A stretch of 58,776 bases of DNA, taken from contig NZ_JARHUG010000024.1 in NCBI RefSeq assembly GCF_029223185.1, positions 1-58,776 of the forward strand, in the 5' to 3' direction. The stretch comes from Aliiglaciecola sp. CAU 1673. Lineage in GTDB: Bacteria; Pseudomonadota; Gammaproteobacteria; Enterobacterales; Alteromonadaceae. The notes below the pieces were generated by a model, which searched no databases, was not told where the DNA came from, and saw only the letters and a list, made by a program, of their open reading frames with translations. The stretch's first letter is position 1. Each line of letters starts with the position of its first letter. Made by a program: the position numbers and the translations under genes. Of the stretch, positions 45,340 to 55,061 are shown one piece after another.

Positions 45340-45609
45340 TTATTTACCGCAGCACTTGTCCATCATACGCTTAGTTTTCTCTTCAGTGTCCATGGACATT
45401 TGCTGAGCTTTCTTAGCTTCGCTCATGGCCATGTCAGCAGTTTTCTGGGCTGACTGGGCATTAGACATGGCACCAGAAGCCTGAGATTGCAGCGCGTTTA
45501 CGTCGCTACGCAGTTGGTCTACTTGCTTCTGCAGGTCGCTGCTAGCACAGCCACTCAGAGTTACAACGCCCATTACAGCTAGTGCGGCAGTCAAGTTGCG
45601 AAAGTTCAT
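45340..45609 (-). CDS. OprI/Lpp-type alanine-zipper lipoprotein
   Basis: 89-residue lipoprotein with lipobox LSGC21 and a Q/A-rich zipper of heptads (VDQLRSDVNALQSQ, AQSAQKTADMAMSEAKKAQQ). It ends RMMDKCCGK: the C-terminal Lys is the residue joined to peptidoglycan in Lpp/OprI-type proteins, and two extra cysteines precede it. ATG at 45609 is preceded by AAGGAG. Just upstream is an L,D-transpeptidase gene whose family makes exactly this linkage. Confidence 0.88.
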   Translation of the reverse strand: MNFRNLTAALAVMGVVTLSGCASSDLQKQVDQLRSDVNALQSQASGAMSNAQSAQKTADMAMSEAKKAQQMSMDTEEKTKRMMDKCCGK

Positions 45610-45665
45610 TTGGGTTTTCTCCTTAGTTAGGTTCAACAATAAAATAGGCAAAACTGCCTTATTGA

Positions 45666-46619
45666 TCAACGTGTTGGTCCAATTATTCGCAAATTAGGCA
45701 TTGCAGGCCTGGCGATGGTAACCGGCATTCCGTGACTAGTTTTACCCAATGCAAGGGCTTTATCCCAGTCGATAACCAGCTCGCGGTCTTTCTTGGCATC
45801 TACAATAGCGCTGACAATCGGAGTCAGATTACTCTCCCCCTGCCCCACTTGCTCATTAAAACTGTGAACCTCCAGCAGAAGCTCATCACCTAACCAACCA
45901 CTTTTGGCTGGGGCATCGATGATCCTGACCGGAGTGCCAACAGGCAGCATATTATACATCTGAGCGATATCTTCTGGATAGAGTCTTATGCAGCCTGCGC
46001 TAATTTTTGTTCCTACACCAAAGTTCTTATTGGTGCCGTGAATTAAATACCCTGACATCGCCAGGTTAAGGGCAAACTTTCCGAGCGGATTGTCAGGGCC
46101 AGGAGGCACAACAGCAGGTAGTGTTTGGCCACGGCTGAGACGATCGGCGCGCACAGATTGCGGCGGAGTCCACGTTGGGTTTTCCCGTTTAGCGGTAATG
46201 CTGGTGACGCCAGTAGGAGTATCCCAACCCTGTTTACCAATACCGATGGGAAACGTCACCACTTCTGCCTTGCCTTCCGGGAAGTAGTACAAACGATATT
46301 CGGCTTTGTTGATAACCACGCCTTTACGCTCACCCGGGGGTAAAATAAAGCGTGCAGGGATAACGATCTCTGAACCTTTGCGCGGTAACCAAGGGTCAAC
46401 ACCTGGGTTGGCGGCCAGGATCTCGTTAAACCCTAAGCCATTGCGCTGGGCAATATCCACCAGCGTTTCGCTATCCTGGACAACGACTTTGTAGACCTCG
46501 CCGACAATATCAGTGTCCGGCGTGGGCAATTGATAGAGCCCGGCGATCACCGTCTTAGACAGCACAAAACTGACCGCAGCCAAGGTGCCGGCAAACTGCT
46601 TAATAAGGAACTTAGACAT
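45666..46619 (-). CDS. L,D-transpeptidase (YkuD domain, LysM)
   Basis: 317 residues: signal peptide 1-26, a LysM module (about 42-90, VVVQDSETLVDIAQRNGLGFNEI), YkuD catalytic domain with HGTNKNFGVG (His194) and SAGCIRLY (Cys210). In E. coli, such enzymes attach Braun lipoprotein to meso-diaminopimelate. Its gene overlaps the upstream cyclase by 8 bp and precedes the lipoprotein by 56 bp, so the two products probably act together. Confidence 0.93.
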   Translation of the reverse strand: MSKFLIKQFAGTLAAVSFVLSKTVIAGLYQLPTPDTDIVGEVYKVVVQDSETLVDIAQRNGLGFNEILAANPGVDPWLPRKGSEIVIPARFILPPGERKGVVINKAEYRLYYFPEGKAEVVTFPIGIGKQGWDTPTGVTSITAKRENPTWTPPQSVRADRLSRGQTLPAVVPPGPDNPLGKFALNLAMSGYLIHGTNKNFGVGTKISAGCIRLYPEDIAQMYNMLPVGTPVRIIDAPAKSGWLGDELLLEVHSFNEQVGQGESNLTPIVSAIVDAKKDRELVIDWDKALALGKTSHGMPVTIARPAMPNLRIIGPTR

Positions 46620-47892
46620 GATGGGAAAGTACTACCTGATCCCTGCCGCCATGCTTTGCCTGGTATAAAGCCTGGTCAGCAGCTTTGAATAATTCGGTGA
46701 AGCTGAAACGTTTTGGAGGAATAGCGGTCGCAATACCGATACTGGCCGTTACTTTCACCCCTTGCGGGTTGAGTGACCGTAACTCATCCAATATGGCGTT
46801 GGCTCTGATCTTGGCGTATTGACCAGCGCAATTTGCCAAAATGATCACAAACTCTTCTCCCCCAAATCTCGCAGCAACATCTTCCTGACGGATAGCGCCA
46901 GAGAGCATTCCCCCCACCGCCACCAGCACCAGATCGCCGGTGTCATGGCCGAGGGTATCATTGATACTTTTAAAGTGATCTACATCTACCACTAACAAGC
47001 TCAATGGTTCATGCCGTCTATGCATATTGCTGATCAACTGTTCAGCCACTTCCGACAGATAGTGGCGATTATACAGCCCTGTGAGGGGATCACGCACGCT
47101 GAATTCCCAAATTTCTTGACGTTGCTGTTGTAATTGTTCTAAGAGCTGCTTATTGCTGATCAAATTGCTCACCCGGATTTGAAATTCCTCTTCAATAATC
47201 GGCTTGGGCACATAGTCATTGGCCCCTAATTTAAGCATTTCAATCTTACTAGAGGTATCATTAAGTGAGGACAGACCTAATATTGGTGTGCGGCACTGTT
47301 CCCCTTCCATGGTCCTGACGGCCTCAACCAGTCCTAAACCAGTCACTTTTCCGGCAAGCACAATATCGCACACAATCAGATCGTAAGGTTGTTCAGCAAT
47401 GGCAAGCAATGCGGCCTCGGCATTATCGAAAGTATCCACTCTCAAGTGCAGGCGGGTGAGCAGTTCTGTCAGCACTGCGGCGGTGGTCGCGCTGTCTTCC
47501 ACCAGCAATACCCTGCCCTTGCCTTTTTTATGTAAACGCCTGACAAAGCGGCCCAACGTATCCTGGATCCGCTCCATTTTTGATTTTTGGAAGACTTCGG
47601 TAATGCCCGCATTTAACGCCTGATGCATCAGGATCTTGGAGTTTTCGCCGAGCATCAATAATACTGGCGTGAGCCGATAGGAGGATTTCGCCCGAAATCG
47701 CCTGCAAAATTCCAAGGCTGACGTATCCTGTAACTGGGACTCCAATATCAAAAAATCAAACCAGCCAGTGCTTAATTTCTGCCAGGCTTCTTGTTCACTG
47801 GTAGCTTCAACGGTTTTAACGTCCATCTCCGTCAAGGCCTGTTGGAGAATTTGACGAAACGTTTTCGAAATACCCAATATCAGCGCTTTCAT
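46612..47892 (-). CDS. Diguanylate cyclase response regulator (REC-REC-GGDEF)
   Basis: 426 residues. Two receiver domains, about 1-120 and 125-250. REC1 has lost the phospho-acceptor position (Leu50-Glu51) and may only be structural; REC2 keeps Asp176 in VCDIVL. The GGDEF domain (about 270-420) has GGEEF (344-348) and an inhibitory site RxxD (Arg335 to Asp338), so it likely makes c-di-GMP with feedback inhibition. The gene overlaps the L,D-transpeptidase by 8 bp. Confidence 0.93.
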   Translation of the reverse strand: MKALILGISKTFRQILQQALTEMDVKTVEATSEQEAWQKLSTGWFDFLILESQLQDTSALEFCRRFRAKSSYRLTPVLLMLGENSKILMHQALNAGITEVFQKSKMERIQDTLGRFVRRLHKKGKGRVLLVEDSATTAAVLTELLTRLHLRVDTFDNAEAALLAIAEQPYDLIVCDIVLAGKVTGLGLVEAVRTMEGEQCRTPILGLSSLNDTSSKIEMLKLGANDYVPKPIIEEEFQIRVSNLISNKQLLEQLQQQRQEIWEFSVRDPLTGLYNRHYLSEVAEQLISNMHRRHEPLSLLVVDVDHFKSINDTLGHDTGDLVLVAVGGMLSGAIRQEDVAARFGGEEFVIILANCAGQYAKIRANAILDELRSLNPQGVKVTASIGIATAIPPKRFSFTELFKAADQALYQAKHGGRDQVVLSHHV

Positions 47893-48075
47893 AGATACTC
47901 AGCGTTAGGGGTGGATAGGACATAACCAAGGACAAGTGTTCAGGCCAGACTAACAATGCTTTTGACCTGGCACCGGGAAAATGCACTCTTCCATATTGGA
48001 AAGTGTAGTACATTCACAGACTTAGCATGTTTATAAAAAGCAAAAGACCGCTGCCTCTATTATCGGCAAAGTGGT

Positions 48076-48834
48076 TCAGATATTCAGTAGCCTTAATGCT
48101 CCACTCAAATTATTTGCAACCAGAGCTCCTTTGCTCAAATCTTGTTCGTCCCCTTTTTGGTATTTCCCCGTTTTTACTAGGCAGGCTTTAAGCCCGGCGT
48201 TGATGGCACCGTTGATATCGGCATTAACATCATCACCAAACATCATGGCCTCATGCGCCTTTACCCCCGCACTTTGCAGTACTGACTGGAAAAATGCCGG
48301 TGACGGTTTTCCCATCATTTTTGCCTTACAGTTAGCGGCGTATTCAAGGGCATGAATAAAGGGACCAGCATCCAGATGCAGCCTTCCCTGCCGACGAAAA
48401 TAGCGGTTATCACCAATAGCAACTAGCTCTGCCCCCTCCATAAGATGAGTAAATGCCCTGTCCAAACATGCATAATCAAAGCGTTCAGCCGCATCTGTCA
48501 CTATCACCGCGTCGACGTTCTCTTCAGGACCAGCCTGATAGGGAGTAAGAAGCTCATCAAGGTTAGGATGGACCAGGCAAAACGCGCGCAAACTGCCTTG
48601 TTGCAGATAGTCCAAAATGGTATCCACTGCACTGTATAGCTGCTGTTCGTGGATCTCAAAGCCCATGGTGTGTAACCGTCGCAACAATACGCCGCTGCTG
48701 ATCTGAGAGGTATTGGTGATGAACCTGAGAACCATTCCGCTTTGTTGTAGCCTCGCCACTGCCTCAACAGCTCCGGGCAGCGGTTTGTCATCTTCAAATA
48801 ATACGCCGTTGATATCTAATAACAGGGCATTCAT
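48076..48834 (-). CDS. HAD-IIA family phosphatase, LHPP-like
   Basis: 252 residues. Begins MNALLLDINGVLFEDD: the HAD nucleophile motif has D-x-N rather than D-x-D, as seen in LHPP-like phosphatases. RFITNTSQ and MFGDDVNADINGA give the remaining HAD blocks. It may act on phospho-histidine/lysine or small phosphates; the substrate is uncertain. Confidence 0.83.
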   Translation of the reverse strand: MNALLLDINGVLFEDDKPLPGAVEAVARLQQSGMVLRFITNTSQISSGVLLRRLHTMGFEIHEQQLYSAVDTILDYLQQGSLRAFCLVHPNLDELLTPYQAGPEENVDAVIVTDAAERFDYACLDRAFTHLMEGAELVAIGDNRYFRRQGRLHLDAGPFIHALEYAANCKAKMMGKPSPAFFQSVLQSAGVKAHEAMMFGDDVNADINGAINAGLKACLVKTGKYQKGDEQDLSKGALVANNLSGALRLLNI

Positions 48835-49019
48835 ATTGCCACCTCCCTACCGTTCAGATTAGCAGCGCGCAGGATTTTGAAAGAGCAAATTCATTTGCAC
48901 TTTGCCCCGCTTGCGAACAGTGATCCACGTCAAAGGACTGGCAAATACCTCAAAGCGCAGCTTAAATTGCCAGTAGAATGCTTTACAAAGAATCAAAAAA
49001 GTCTTTAAAGGACAACAAG

Positions 49020-50423
49020 ATGGCTACAATGACCTTTTTCGGTGCAGCGCAGGAAGTCACCGGCAGCTGTTATCTGTTGGAAAGCGAAGGACTGGGCAAA
49101 ATATTGATGGAATGCGGCATGCACCAAGGTGGTGATACCGTCGACAGGATGCAGCGTGAAAAATTTGATTTTAATCCCAAGAAGATTGATGCCGTGGTGC
49201 TTTCCCATGCCCATCTTGACCATAGCGGTATGCTGCCGCGGCTCATTAATCAAGGCTATGACGGCCCCATTTATTGCACCCACGCAACCGCCGATCTTCT
49301 TCGGATCATGCTCAAAGACTCGACCAATCTATATCTTCGCGATCTTGAACGGGAAAATGTAAAGCGCCGCCGTCGGGGAGATAAGCTACTGCGTGCAGAA
49401 TATGACATGAATGACGTGACACAAGTGCTTTCACAGTGCGTCGGCCTGGATTATGAAGAAAAACAGACCTTGGGAAGCACCGGGACACTGACCTTTTATG
49501 ATGCCGGCCATATTCTCGGCTCTGCTATTGTCCAGATCGATATCAAAGAGCGCGACCATCCGAAACGCCTGGTATTTTCCGGCGATTTGGGCAAGCGCGA
49601 TGCTGTATTGATGAACGATCCCGAGGCACTCTCCCACGCGGATCTTCTGGTGATGGAGAGCACTTATGGAGATCGGGAACACCGCACAGAAATGGATACG
49701 CTCAAAGAACTAGAGCAAATCCTGCATGAAACCTGGCAACGGGGCGGCAATGTAATGATCCCGTCCTTTGCCGTGGGCCGCACTCAGGAACTGCTCTACT
49801 ACATCGGATGCCTGCATCAACAGGGCAAACTGGATAACTGGCAGGTATTTCTGGACAGTCCCATGGCCATTGAAGTGACCCATGTGTATGACAAATGGAT
49901 TGAATTACTGGATGAGAAAGACACCTTGAATCTGGACATCAACCATAAAGCCCCTTTAGAGGCTTTCCTGCCAAACCTGTTTTTGGCGGTCACCCCGGAA
50001 GATTCTATCGCCATCAACAAAATCACCAAAGGTGCCCTGATCATTGCTGGTAGCGGTATGTGTAATGGCGGACGCATTTGTCACCACTTTAAGCAACGGA
50101 TTTGGAATAATAGAAACACCCTGATTTTCGTTGGCTTTCAGGCAAGGGGCACCATCGGCAGAAGCCTGGTTGACGGCGCCAAGCGAATCAAATTGTTTGG
50201 TGAGCCATTTGTAGTGAAATCCAGAATTGAAACATTGGGTGGGTTTTCGGCCCATGCCGGGCAATCAGGACTGGTGCGCTGGGCCAGCCGTTTTAAGCCC
50301 ACACCCCGGATTGTGTTGGTCCACGGTGAGCCCGAAGCCCAAGAAATGCTTGCCGATAAACTCTACAAAGATCATCAGATAAGGGTCGAAATTCCCAGCA
50401 AACACGATTCTTTGGTGTTCTAA
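49020..50423 (+). CDS. Beta-CASP metallo-beta-lactamase RNA nuclease
   Basis: 467 residues, start at 49020 with AAAGGA upstream. HAHLDHSG (His63, His65, Asp67, His68) binds zinc; the beta-CASP domain follows, and a C-terminal KSRIETLGGFSAHAGQSGLVRW is the RMMBL zinc motif. It is the CPSF73/YSH1-like bacterial branch, an RNA endonuclease or exonuclease. The next gene starts one base after its stop, so translation is coupled. Confidence 0.92.
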   Translation: MATMTFFGAAQEVTGSCYLLESEGLGKILMECGMHQGGDTVDRMQREKFDFNPKKIDAVVLSHAHLDHSGMLPRLINQGYDGPIYCTHATADLLRIMLKDSTNLYLRDLERENVKRRRRGDKLLRAEYDMNDVTQVLSQCVGLDYEEKQTLGSTGTLTFYDAGHILGSAIVQIDIKERDHPKRLVFSGDLGKRDAVLMNDPEALSHADLLVMESTYGDREHRTEMDTLKELEQILHETWQRGGNVMIPSFAVGRTQELLYYIGCLHQQGKLDNWQVFLDSPMAIEVTHVYDKWIELLDEKDTLNLDINHKAPLEAFLPNLFLAVTPEDSIAINKITKGALIIAGSGMCNGGRICHHFKQRIWNNRNTLIFVGFQARGTIGRSLVDGAKRIKLFGEPFVVKSRIETLGGFSAHAGQSGLVRWASRFKPTPRIVLVHGEPEAQEMLADKLYKDHQIRVEIPSKHDSLVF

Positions 50424-50424
50424 C

Positions 50425-51984
50425 ATGCTGAGTACTCAACTGGCCATGAGTTTTCTTGGTGCATTAGGCCTCTTTCTGATTGGCATGTGGCTGATGACCG
50501 AGGGGCTTAAAATTGCTGGTGGTCAGGCCCTTGAACATCTTTTGGGGAAATGGATAAGCACCAGGCTTCGCGGTTTCTTAGCGGGTCTCATGGTGACCGG
50601 CCTGGTGCAATCTTCAAGCGCCGTTACGGTGGCCACTATTGGTTTTATTAACGCCCGTCTGATGACGTTCTCGCAGTCGGTATGGGTGATATTTGGCAGC
50701 AATGTCGGCACCACACTCACCGCCTGGCTGGTATTATTGGTTGGCTTTAAGTTTGATATTTCTGCCTTTACCCTGCCCTTGATTGGCATAGGCGCCTTAC
50801 TTAAGGTCTTTGCTCCAAACTTAAGGGCCCAATCATTAGGCATGGCGCTGGCCGGATTCGGCCTGTTATTCATGGGCATTAGCTCATTACAGGGCGCATT
50901 TGCGGGGCTAACGCCCGCTTCAGGTGAATTGCCGGACATAGGTGCATCTCCATTATTTTTAGGCCTGGCACTGGGGTTTCTGATGACCGTGCTGACGCAG
51001 TCTTCCAGCGCCGGTATTGCCATCATCCTCACCGCTTCAGCAAGTGGCATGACCACCATTGAACTCGCTTCCTCTGCAGTAATCGGTGCTAACGTGGGGA
51101 CCACCACTACCGCATTGATTGCAGCTATAGGTGCCACCAATAACGGCAAACGCCTGGCGGCGGCCCATGTGATTTTCAACTTGATGACTGCCGTTGTGGC
51201 CGTGCTGCTACTGTTGGTGTTGTTGTTTTGGTTACGTGACCTGAACCTTAAACCTGATGATATGGCCCTTTTCCTGGCCATCTTTCATACCGGTTTTAAT
51301 ATTTTGGGCGTGTTGTTGATGTTGCCTTTTGAGCCCAAATTGTCCAGATGGCTGATGGGGTGGTTTAAAAGCAAAGGGCAACCGCTGGTGGACAGCAACT
51401 TGGCGGTCGTGCCTGACCTGGCGCTGCGAGCCCTGGAGCAGCAACTTAAGCACTTCCAAGCCAAGCTGCTGGCGTTACCTATGACCAAAGAGCCTGTCAA
51501 TCTTGATCCGATTGCAGAAGGGCTCAGTGCTTTGCAACGCTTTATAACTTTAGCCAGTCAAAACCAACTGACCAAGGCACAAAGCGCCAAGTTGGAGCAT
51601 GGTCTCAATGCCTTACATCGATTACAGGCAGCCCTGGAAACCTACCGTGAAGCCCAGGGATTTGATATGACACTGCCCACTCCCGTTGAAGGCTTTGATG
51701 ACTGGCTGGCACTGGTACAAAAGCTTAGCGAGTTGCAATTTGGTGATGATCAAGCTGCCGTCGATGAAAACTGGCTAACCATACAAAATGAGTACGCCAA
51801 TATCCGCAATAAGGTAATCCATGCGGCGGTCACTCAAAGGTGGCCCTCAGGACAACTGGATCCCCTGCTTAAGACTCTCAGCAGCAGGTTGCATTTCCAA
51901 CGGCGAATGTTGCAGGCATCGGAATCTCTGGTCGCCTTCGCCACAAAGGAATCGGTAAAAGAGGAAAGGCAACCCGCCAACTAG
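50425..51984 (+). CDS. Na/Pi cotransporter family protein (NptA type)
   Basis: 519 residues. Two sets of membrane repeats with VQSSSAVT and LTQSSSAG motifs, the paired Q-S-S-S signatures of SLC34/NptA transporters, followed by a C-terminal PhoU-like helical domain (about 335-515). It takes up phosphate with sodium, or exports it. Tight coupling to the beta-CASP nuclease suggests a functional link, possibly with phosphate from RNA turnover, but this is inference. Confidence 0.92.
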   Translation: MLSTQLAMSFLGALGLFLIGMWLMTEGLKIAGGQALEHLLGKWISTRLRGFLAGLMVTGLVQSSSAVTVATIGFINARLMTFSQSVWVIFGSNVGTTLTAWLVLLVGFKFDISAFTLPLIGIGALLKVFAPNLRAQSLGMALAGFGLLFMGISSLQGAFAGLTPASGELPDIGASPLFLGLALGFLMTVLTQSSSAGIAIILTASASGMTTIELASSAVIGANVGTTTTALIAAIGATNNGKRLAAAHVIFNLMTAVVAVLLLLVLLFWLRDLNLKPDDMALFLAIFHTGFNILGVLLMLPFEPKLSRWLMGWFKSKGQPLVDSNLAVVPDLALRALEQQLKHFQAKLLALPMTKEPVNLDPIAEGLSALQRFITLASQNQLTKAQSAKLEHGLNALHRLQAALETYREAQGFDMTLPTPVEGFDDWLALVQKLSELQFGDDQAAVDENWLTIQNEYANIRNKVIHAAVTQRWPSGQLDPLLKTLSSRLHFQRRMLQASESLVAFATKESVKEERQPAN

Positions 51985-52132
51985 TTACGCATAACCACGC
52001 AAAAATCTTTAACAGCCTGTTCATTCTGCTTTTTTCAAACACATAATATATTTGTTTGTGACTTCCGATTTCCCTTATACGCCATTTGTCGACTAGCTTT
52101 AGTTTGCTGACAGCCTTAAAAAAGGGAATATC

Positions 52133-54658
52133 ATGAAAAGTCACACTCTATACCTTTTCCCCCTATCCATTTTGTCTGCTGCGATAGCTATGCAAGCAGA
52201 GGCTCAAACAGATAGTACATCTCAAACATCTAACGCCGATAAGGCATCTACAGAACGCATCATTGTTACAGGCTCACGACGGAATGACCGTACTGTCTCA
52301 GAAAGCACTGTCCCCATTGATATCATTAGGGTGGAAGATATGGTCAGCACGGGGCAGTTAGAAATGAGCCAGGTGTTAAGCACATTGGTACCAAGCTTCA
52401 ACTATCCTCAGGCCACAATTACCGACGGAACCGACCATGCCCGCCCTGCAGTATTGCGAGGTCTGGCACCAGATCACACTTTGGTACTTATCAATGGAAA
52501 GCGTCGTCATAGTTCGGCATTGCTTAACCTGAATGGTTCTGTAGGACGCGGCTCCTCCGCAGTAGATTTGAATAACATACCCACTTCCGCCATTAAGTCG
52601 ATTGAAATACTCAGGGACGGTGCTGCGGCGCAATATGGCTCTGATGCTATCGCCGGGGTAATAAATATCATATTAAAAGATGGCGAAGGCGGTAATCTCA
52701 GCGCTACCTATGGTAAGTACGATTCCCAAATGGCAGGCGTTCCTCAGTTGACCAACATTGACATTGATGCAAATGGTAACTTGGTTTTTACCACTGGAGA
52801 TGACCGAAGAGTCAATGATGGCGCGATCTCAACCATTGCTGGTAACTATGGTTTGGCAGTAGGTGACCGTGCGTTCCTGAACTTGTCCTTTGAATCTAGA
52901 AATCGACAACCCACCAACCGTTCTGGATTTGATCCCAGAGAAAACTATGCCAGAGATGCAAACGGTGACTTAGATGACCGTGAGCTCACTTTTGATCGCT
53001 ATAACCACCGTTTCGGCAAAGCGGACATTGAGGATATGGCACTCTTTTATAACTTCGGCTGGGATCTAGCCAATGATTTGAAGATTTATTCCTTTGGCAG
53101 CTACGCCGAACGGGAAGGCCTATCCGGTGGTTTTTACCGGCGCGCCAACGACAGCCGCAATGTGCCCTCTATTTATCCAGATGGTTTCTTGCCTAAAATC
53201 GGCTCTGATGTCCAAGATCACTCGCTAACTCTTGGCCTTAAAGGCGAAACAAGCGACTGGAACTGGGATCTTAGTGTGGTGCGTGGCAAAAATGATTTTG
53301 CCTTTAGCGTGCATGACAGCCTTAATACATCCTTGGGAGCATCAAGCCCCACTGACTTTGAAAATGGTAGCCTGATCTACGCTCAAACAGTGGCCAATTT
53401 TACTGCCGATACAGCAGTAGATTGGGGATTTGAAGAAGAGGTATTCGTTTTCCTTGGTGCCGAATATCGACATGAAAACTACGAAATCACCCAAGGAGAA
53501 GAGGCCTCCTACATTACCATGCTTGATGCAAATGGTAATCCGGTTGGCCCGGGGGGTGCGCAAGTACTTTCAGGATTTTCACCAGAAAGTGTAGTGGACA
53601 GAAGCCGCCATAATGTAGCTCTTTTTGTGGAATTTGATACCAATCTGAGTCCGGTATTTAACATGGCACTTGCCGGGCGTTACGAGGACTATAGTGACTT
53701 TGGCTCTACTTTTACCTCAAAGCTGGCGGCACGATATGCGGTAACGGACAATTTTGCCCTAAGAGGCGCCATTAGCACCGGCTTTCGTGCCCCATCTTTG
53801 GCGCAAACCAGCTATAAATCCATTGCCACAGTATTTGAAAATGGTATTCCAAGGGAAGTTGGTCATTTCCCTGTAGACGATCCTGCTGCAATTACTTTAG
53901 GTGCAACAACTTTAGAGGCAGAGGAGTCGGTAAACGGCACATTTGGCTTTGTTTATGAGTTGGACGCTTTTAACCTGACCTTGGACGCCTATCATATTGA
54001 GATTGAAGACCGGATTGTATTATCAGAGAACCTTCAAGGTCCGGCAGTAGTTGCCATATTGCAAGCGGCTGGAGAACTTAATGTACAAAGCGCCCGTTAT
54101 TTTACCAACGCTATTGACACAGAGACACAAGGAATAGATGTCGTCGCCACCTATGATGCGGACCTGGATGATTTTGGAGAGATAAGCCTGAGTATGGCGC
54201 TTAACTTTAATGATACTGAGGTCACCAAGCTCAAGGAGAATCCACCTGAGTTGCAGTCACTAGGTGACAGTTATCAGGTTTTTGCCGACAGAGAAATTAA
54301 ACGCTTTGAGCAAGGCACACCCAAGAATAAGTATAATCTGGCTGCAATATACAGCTTGGAGGATCTGTCTGTTACCCTAAGAGCTACGCGTTATGGTGAA
54401 GTAGTAGATCCGGGAAGCACCGCAGACACCGATGAAGTATTGGCCGCAAAATGGATCACCGATTTAGATGTCGGCTATCAGCTAACTGAGCAGCTTAGCA
54501 TAGCAGTGGGGGCCAATAACCTGTTTGACCAGTATCCGCAGGATACTGTAAGCAATATTGGTAACAGCACCTTTAACCAGATATTCCCCTATTCCGGCTT
54601 CTCCTCCTACGGCATTGACGGTCGCTTTATCTATGCCAGGATAGCCTATAGTTTTTAG
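52133..54658 (+). CDS. TonB-dependent outer-membrane receptor
   Basis: 841 residues: signal peptide 1-24, TonB-box-like STERIIVTGSRR, plug domain with LRGLAPDHTLVLINGKRRH and IEILRDGAAAQYGSDAIAGVINI, and a beta-barrel ending in a terminal Phe (YARIAYSF). Imports an unidentified substrate. Its placement beside phosphate and nucleotide genes does not establish the substrate. Confidence 0.9.
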   Translation: MKSHTLYLFPLSILSAAIAMQAEAQTDSTSQTSNADKASTERIIVTGSRRNDRTVSESTVPIDIIRVEDMVSTGQLEMSQVLSTLVPSFNYPQATITDGTDHARPAVLRGLAPDHTLVLINGKRRHSSALLNLNGSVGRGSSAVDLNNIPTSAIKSIEILRDGAAAQYGSDAIAGVINIILKDGEGGNLSATYGKYDSQMAGVPQLTNIDIDANGNLVFTTGDDRRVNDGAISTIAGNYGLAVGDRAFLNLSFESRNRQPTNRSGFDPRENYARDANGDLDDRELTFDRYNHRFGKADIEDMALFYNFGWDLANDLKIYSFGSYAEREGLSGGFYRRANDSRNVPSIYPDGFLPKIGSDVQDHSLTLGLKGETSDWNWDLSVVRGKNDFAFSVHDSLNTSLGASSPTDFENGSLIYAQTVANFTADTAVDWGFEEEVFVFLGAEYRHENYEITQGEEASYITMLDANGNPVGPGGAQVLSGFSPESVVDRSRHNVALFVEFDTNLSPVFNMALAGRYEDYSDFGSTFTSKLAARYAVTDNFALRGAISTGFRAPSLAQTSYKSIATVFENGIPREVGHFPVDDPAAITLGATTLEAEESVNGTFGFVYELDAFNLTLDAYHIEIEDRIVLSENLQGPAVVAILQAAGELNVQSARYFTNAIDTETQGIDVVATYDADLDDFGEISLSMALNFNDTEVTKLKENPPELQSLGDSYQVFADREIKRFEQGTPKNKYNLAAIYSLEDLSVTLRATRYGEVVDPGSTADTDEVLAAKWITDLDVGYQLTEQLSIAVGANNLFDQYPQDTVSNIGNSTFNQIFPYSGFSSYGIDGRFIYARIAYSF

Positions 54659-54665
54659 TGACAAG

Positions 54666-54698
54666 AAGAGCATAGCCGTGTTTAGCGGTTATGCTCTT
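54666..54698. terminator. Hairpin between the TonB receptor and the convergent small gene
   Basis: AAGAGCATAGCCG and CGGTTATGCTCTT (12 of 13 paired) overlap the 3' end of the small minus-strand gene. A short T-run follows on the plus strand. Confidence 0.6.
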
Positions 54699-54927
54699 TC
54701 AGCCACTCATTCAGCAGTTTTATCTGTCCGCAGCGATATGCTGCATAGGTAATTCGTAACGCGTTACTCAACAGTTCACTGTCGGTCCAGCCACTTTTTT
54801 CAGCCAGTTCCTGATAACACTGCATAGCCTTGGCATTGGCATAGCCACGGATCTCTTTCTTGCCTTTGAGCTTTTGCCTTTCGCGGTAACGACGCTGCTT
54901 CTCGGCATTGGGATTATTGGTTTCCAC
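54682..54927 (-). CDS. Small basic hypothetical protein
   Basis: 81 residues from a GTG at 54927 with AAGGAG upstream. The basic start EKQRRYRERQKLKGKKEIRGY followed by helices resembles small ribbon-helix-helix-like DNA-binding or transcription-associated proteins, but I do not recognise it. It converges with the TonB receptor. Confidence 0.6.
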   Translation of the reverse strand: METNNPNAEKQRRYRERQKLKGKKEIRGYANAKAMQCYQELAEKSGWTDSELLSNALRITYAAYRCGQIKLLNEWLKEHNR

Positions 54928-55061
54928 CGGCTCTCCTTGATGTTAAGTGCCAATACTATCCATGAACAGTCCAAAATGGTACAAGCTTATGATCGGCGTC
55001 AACAGACTTCCAAGAGCCTGTGTTAGGCTTTTAATACAAAAATAAATGGAATCCCACAGAG

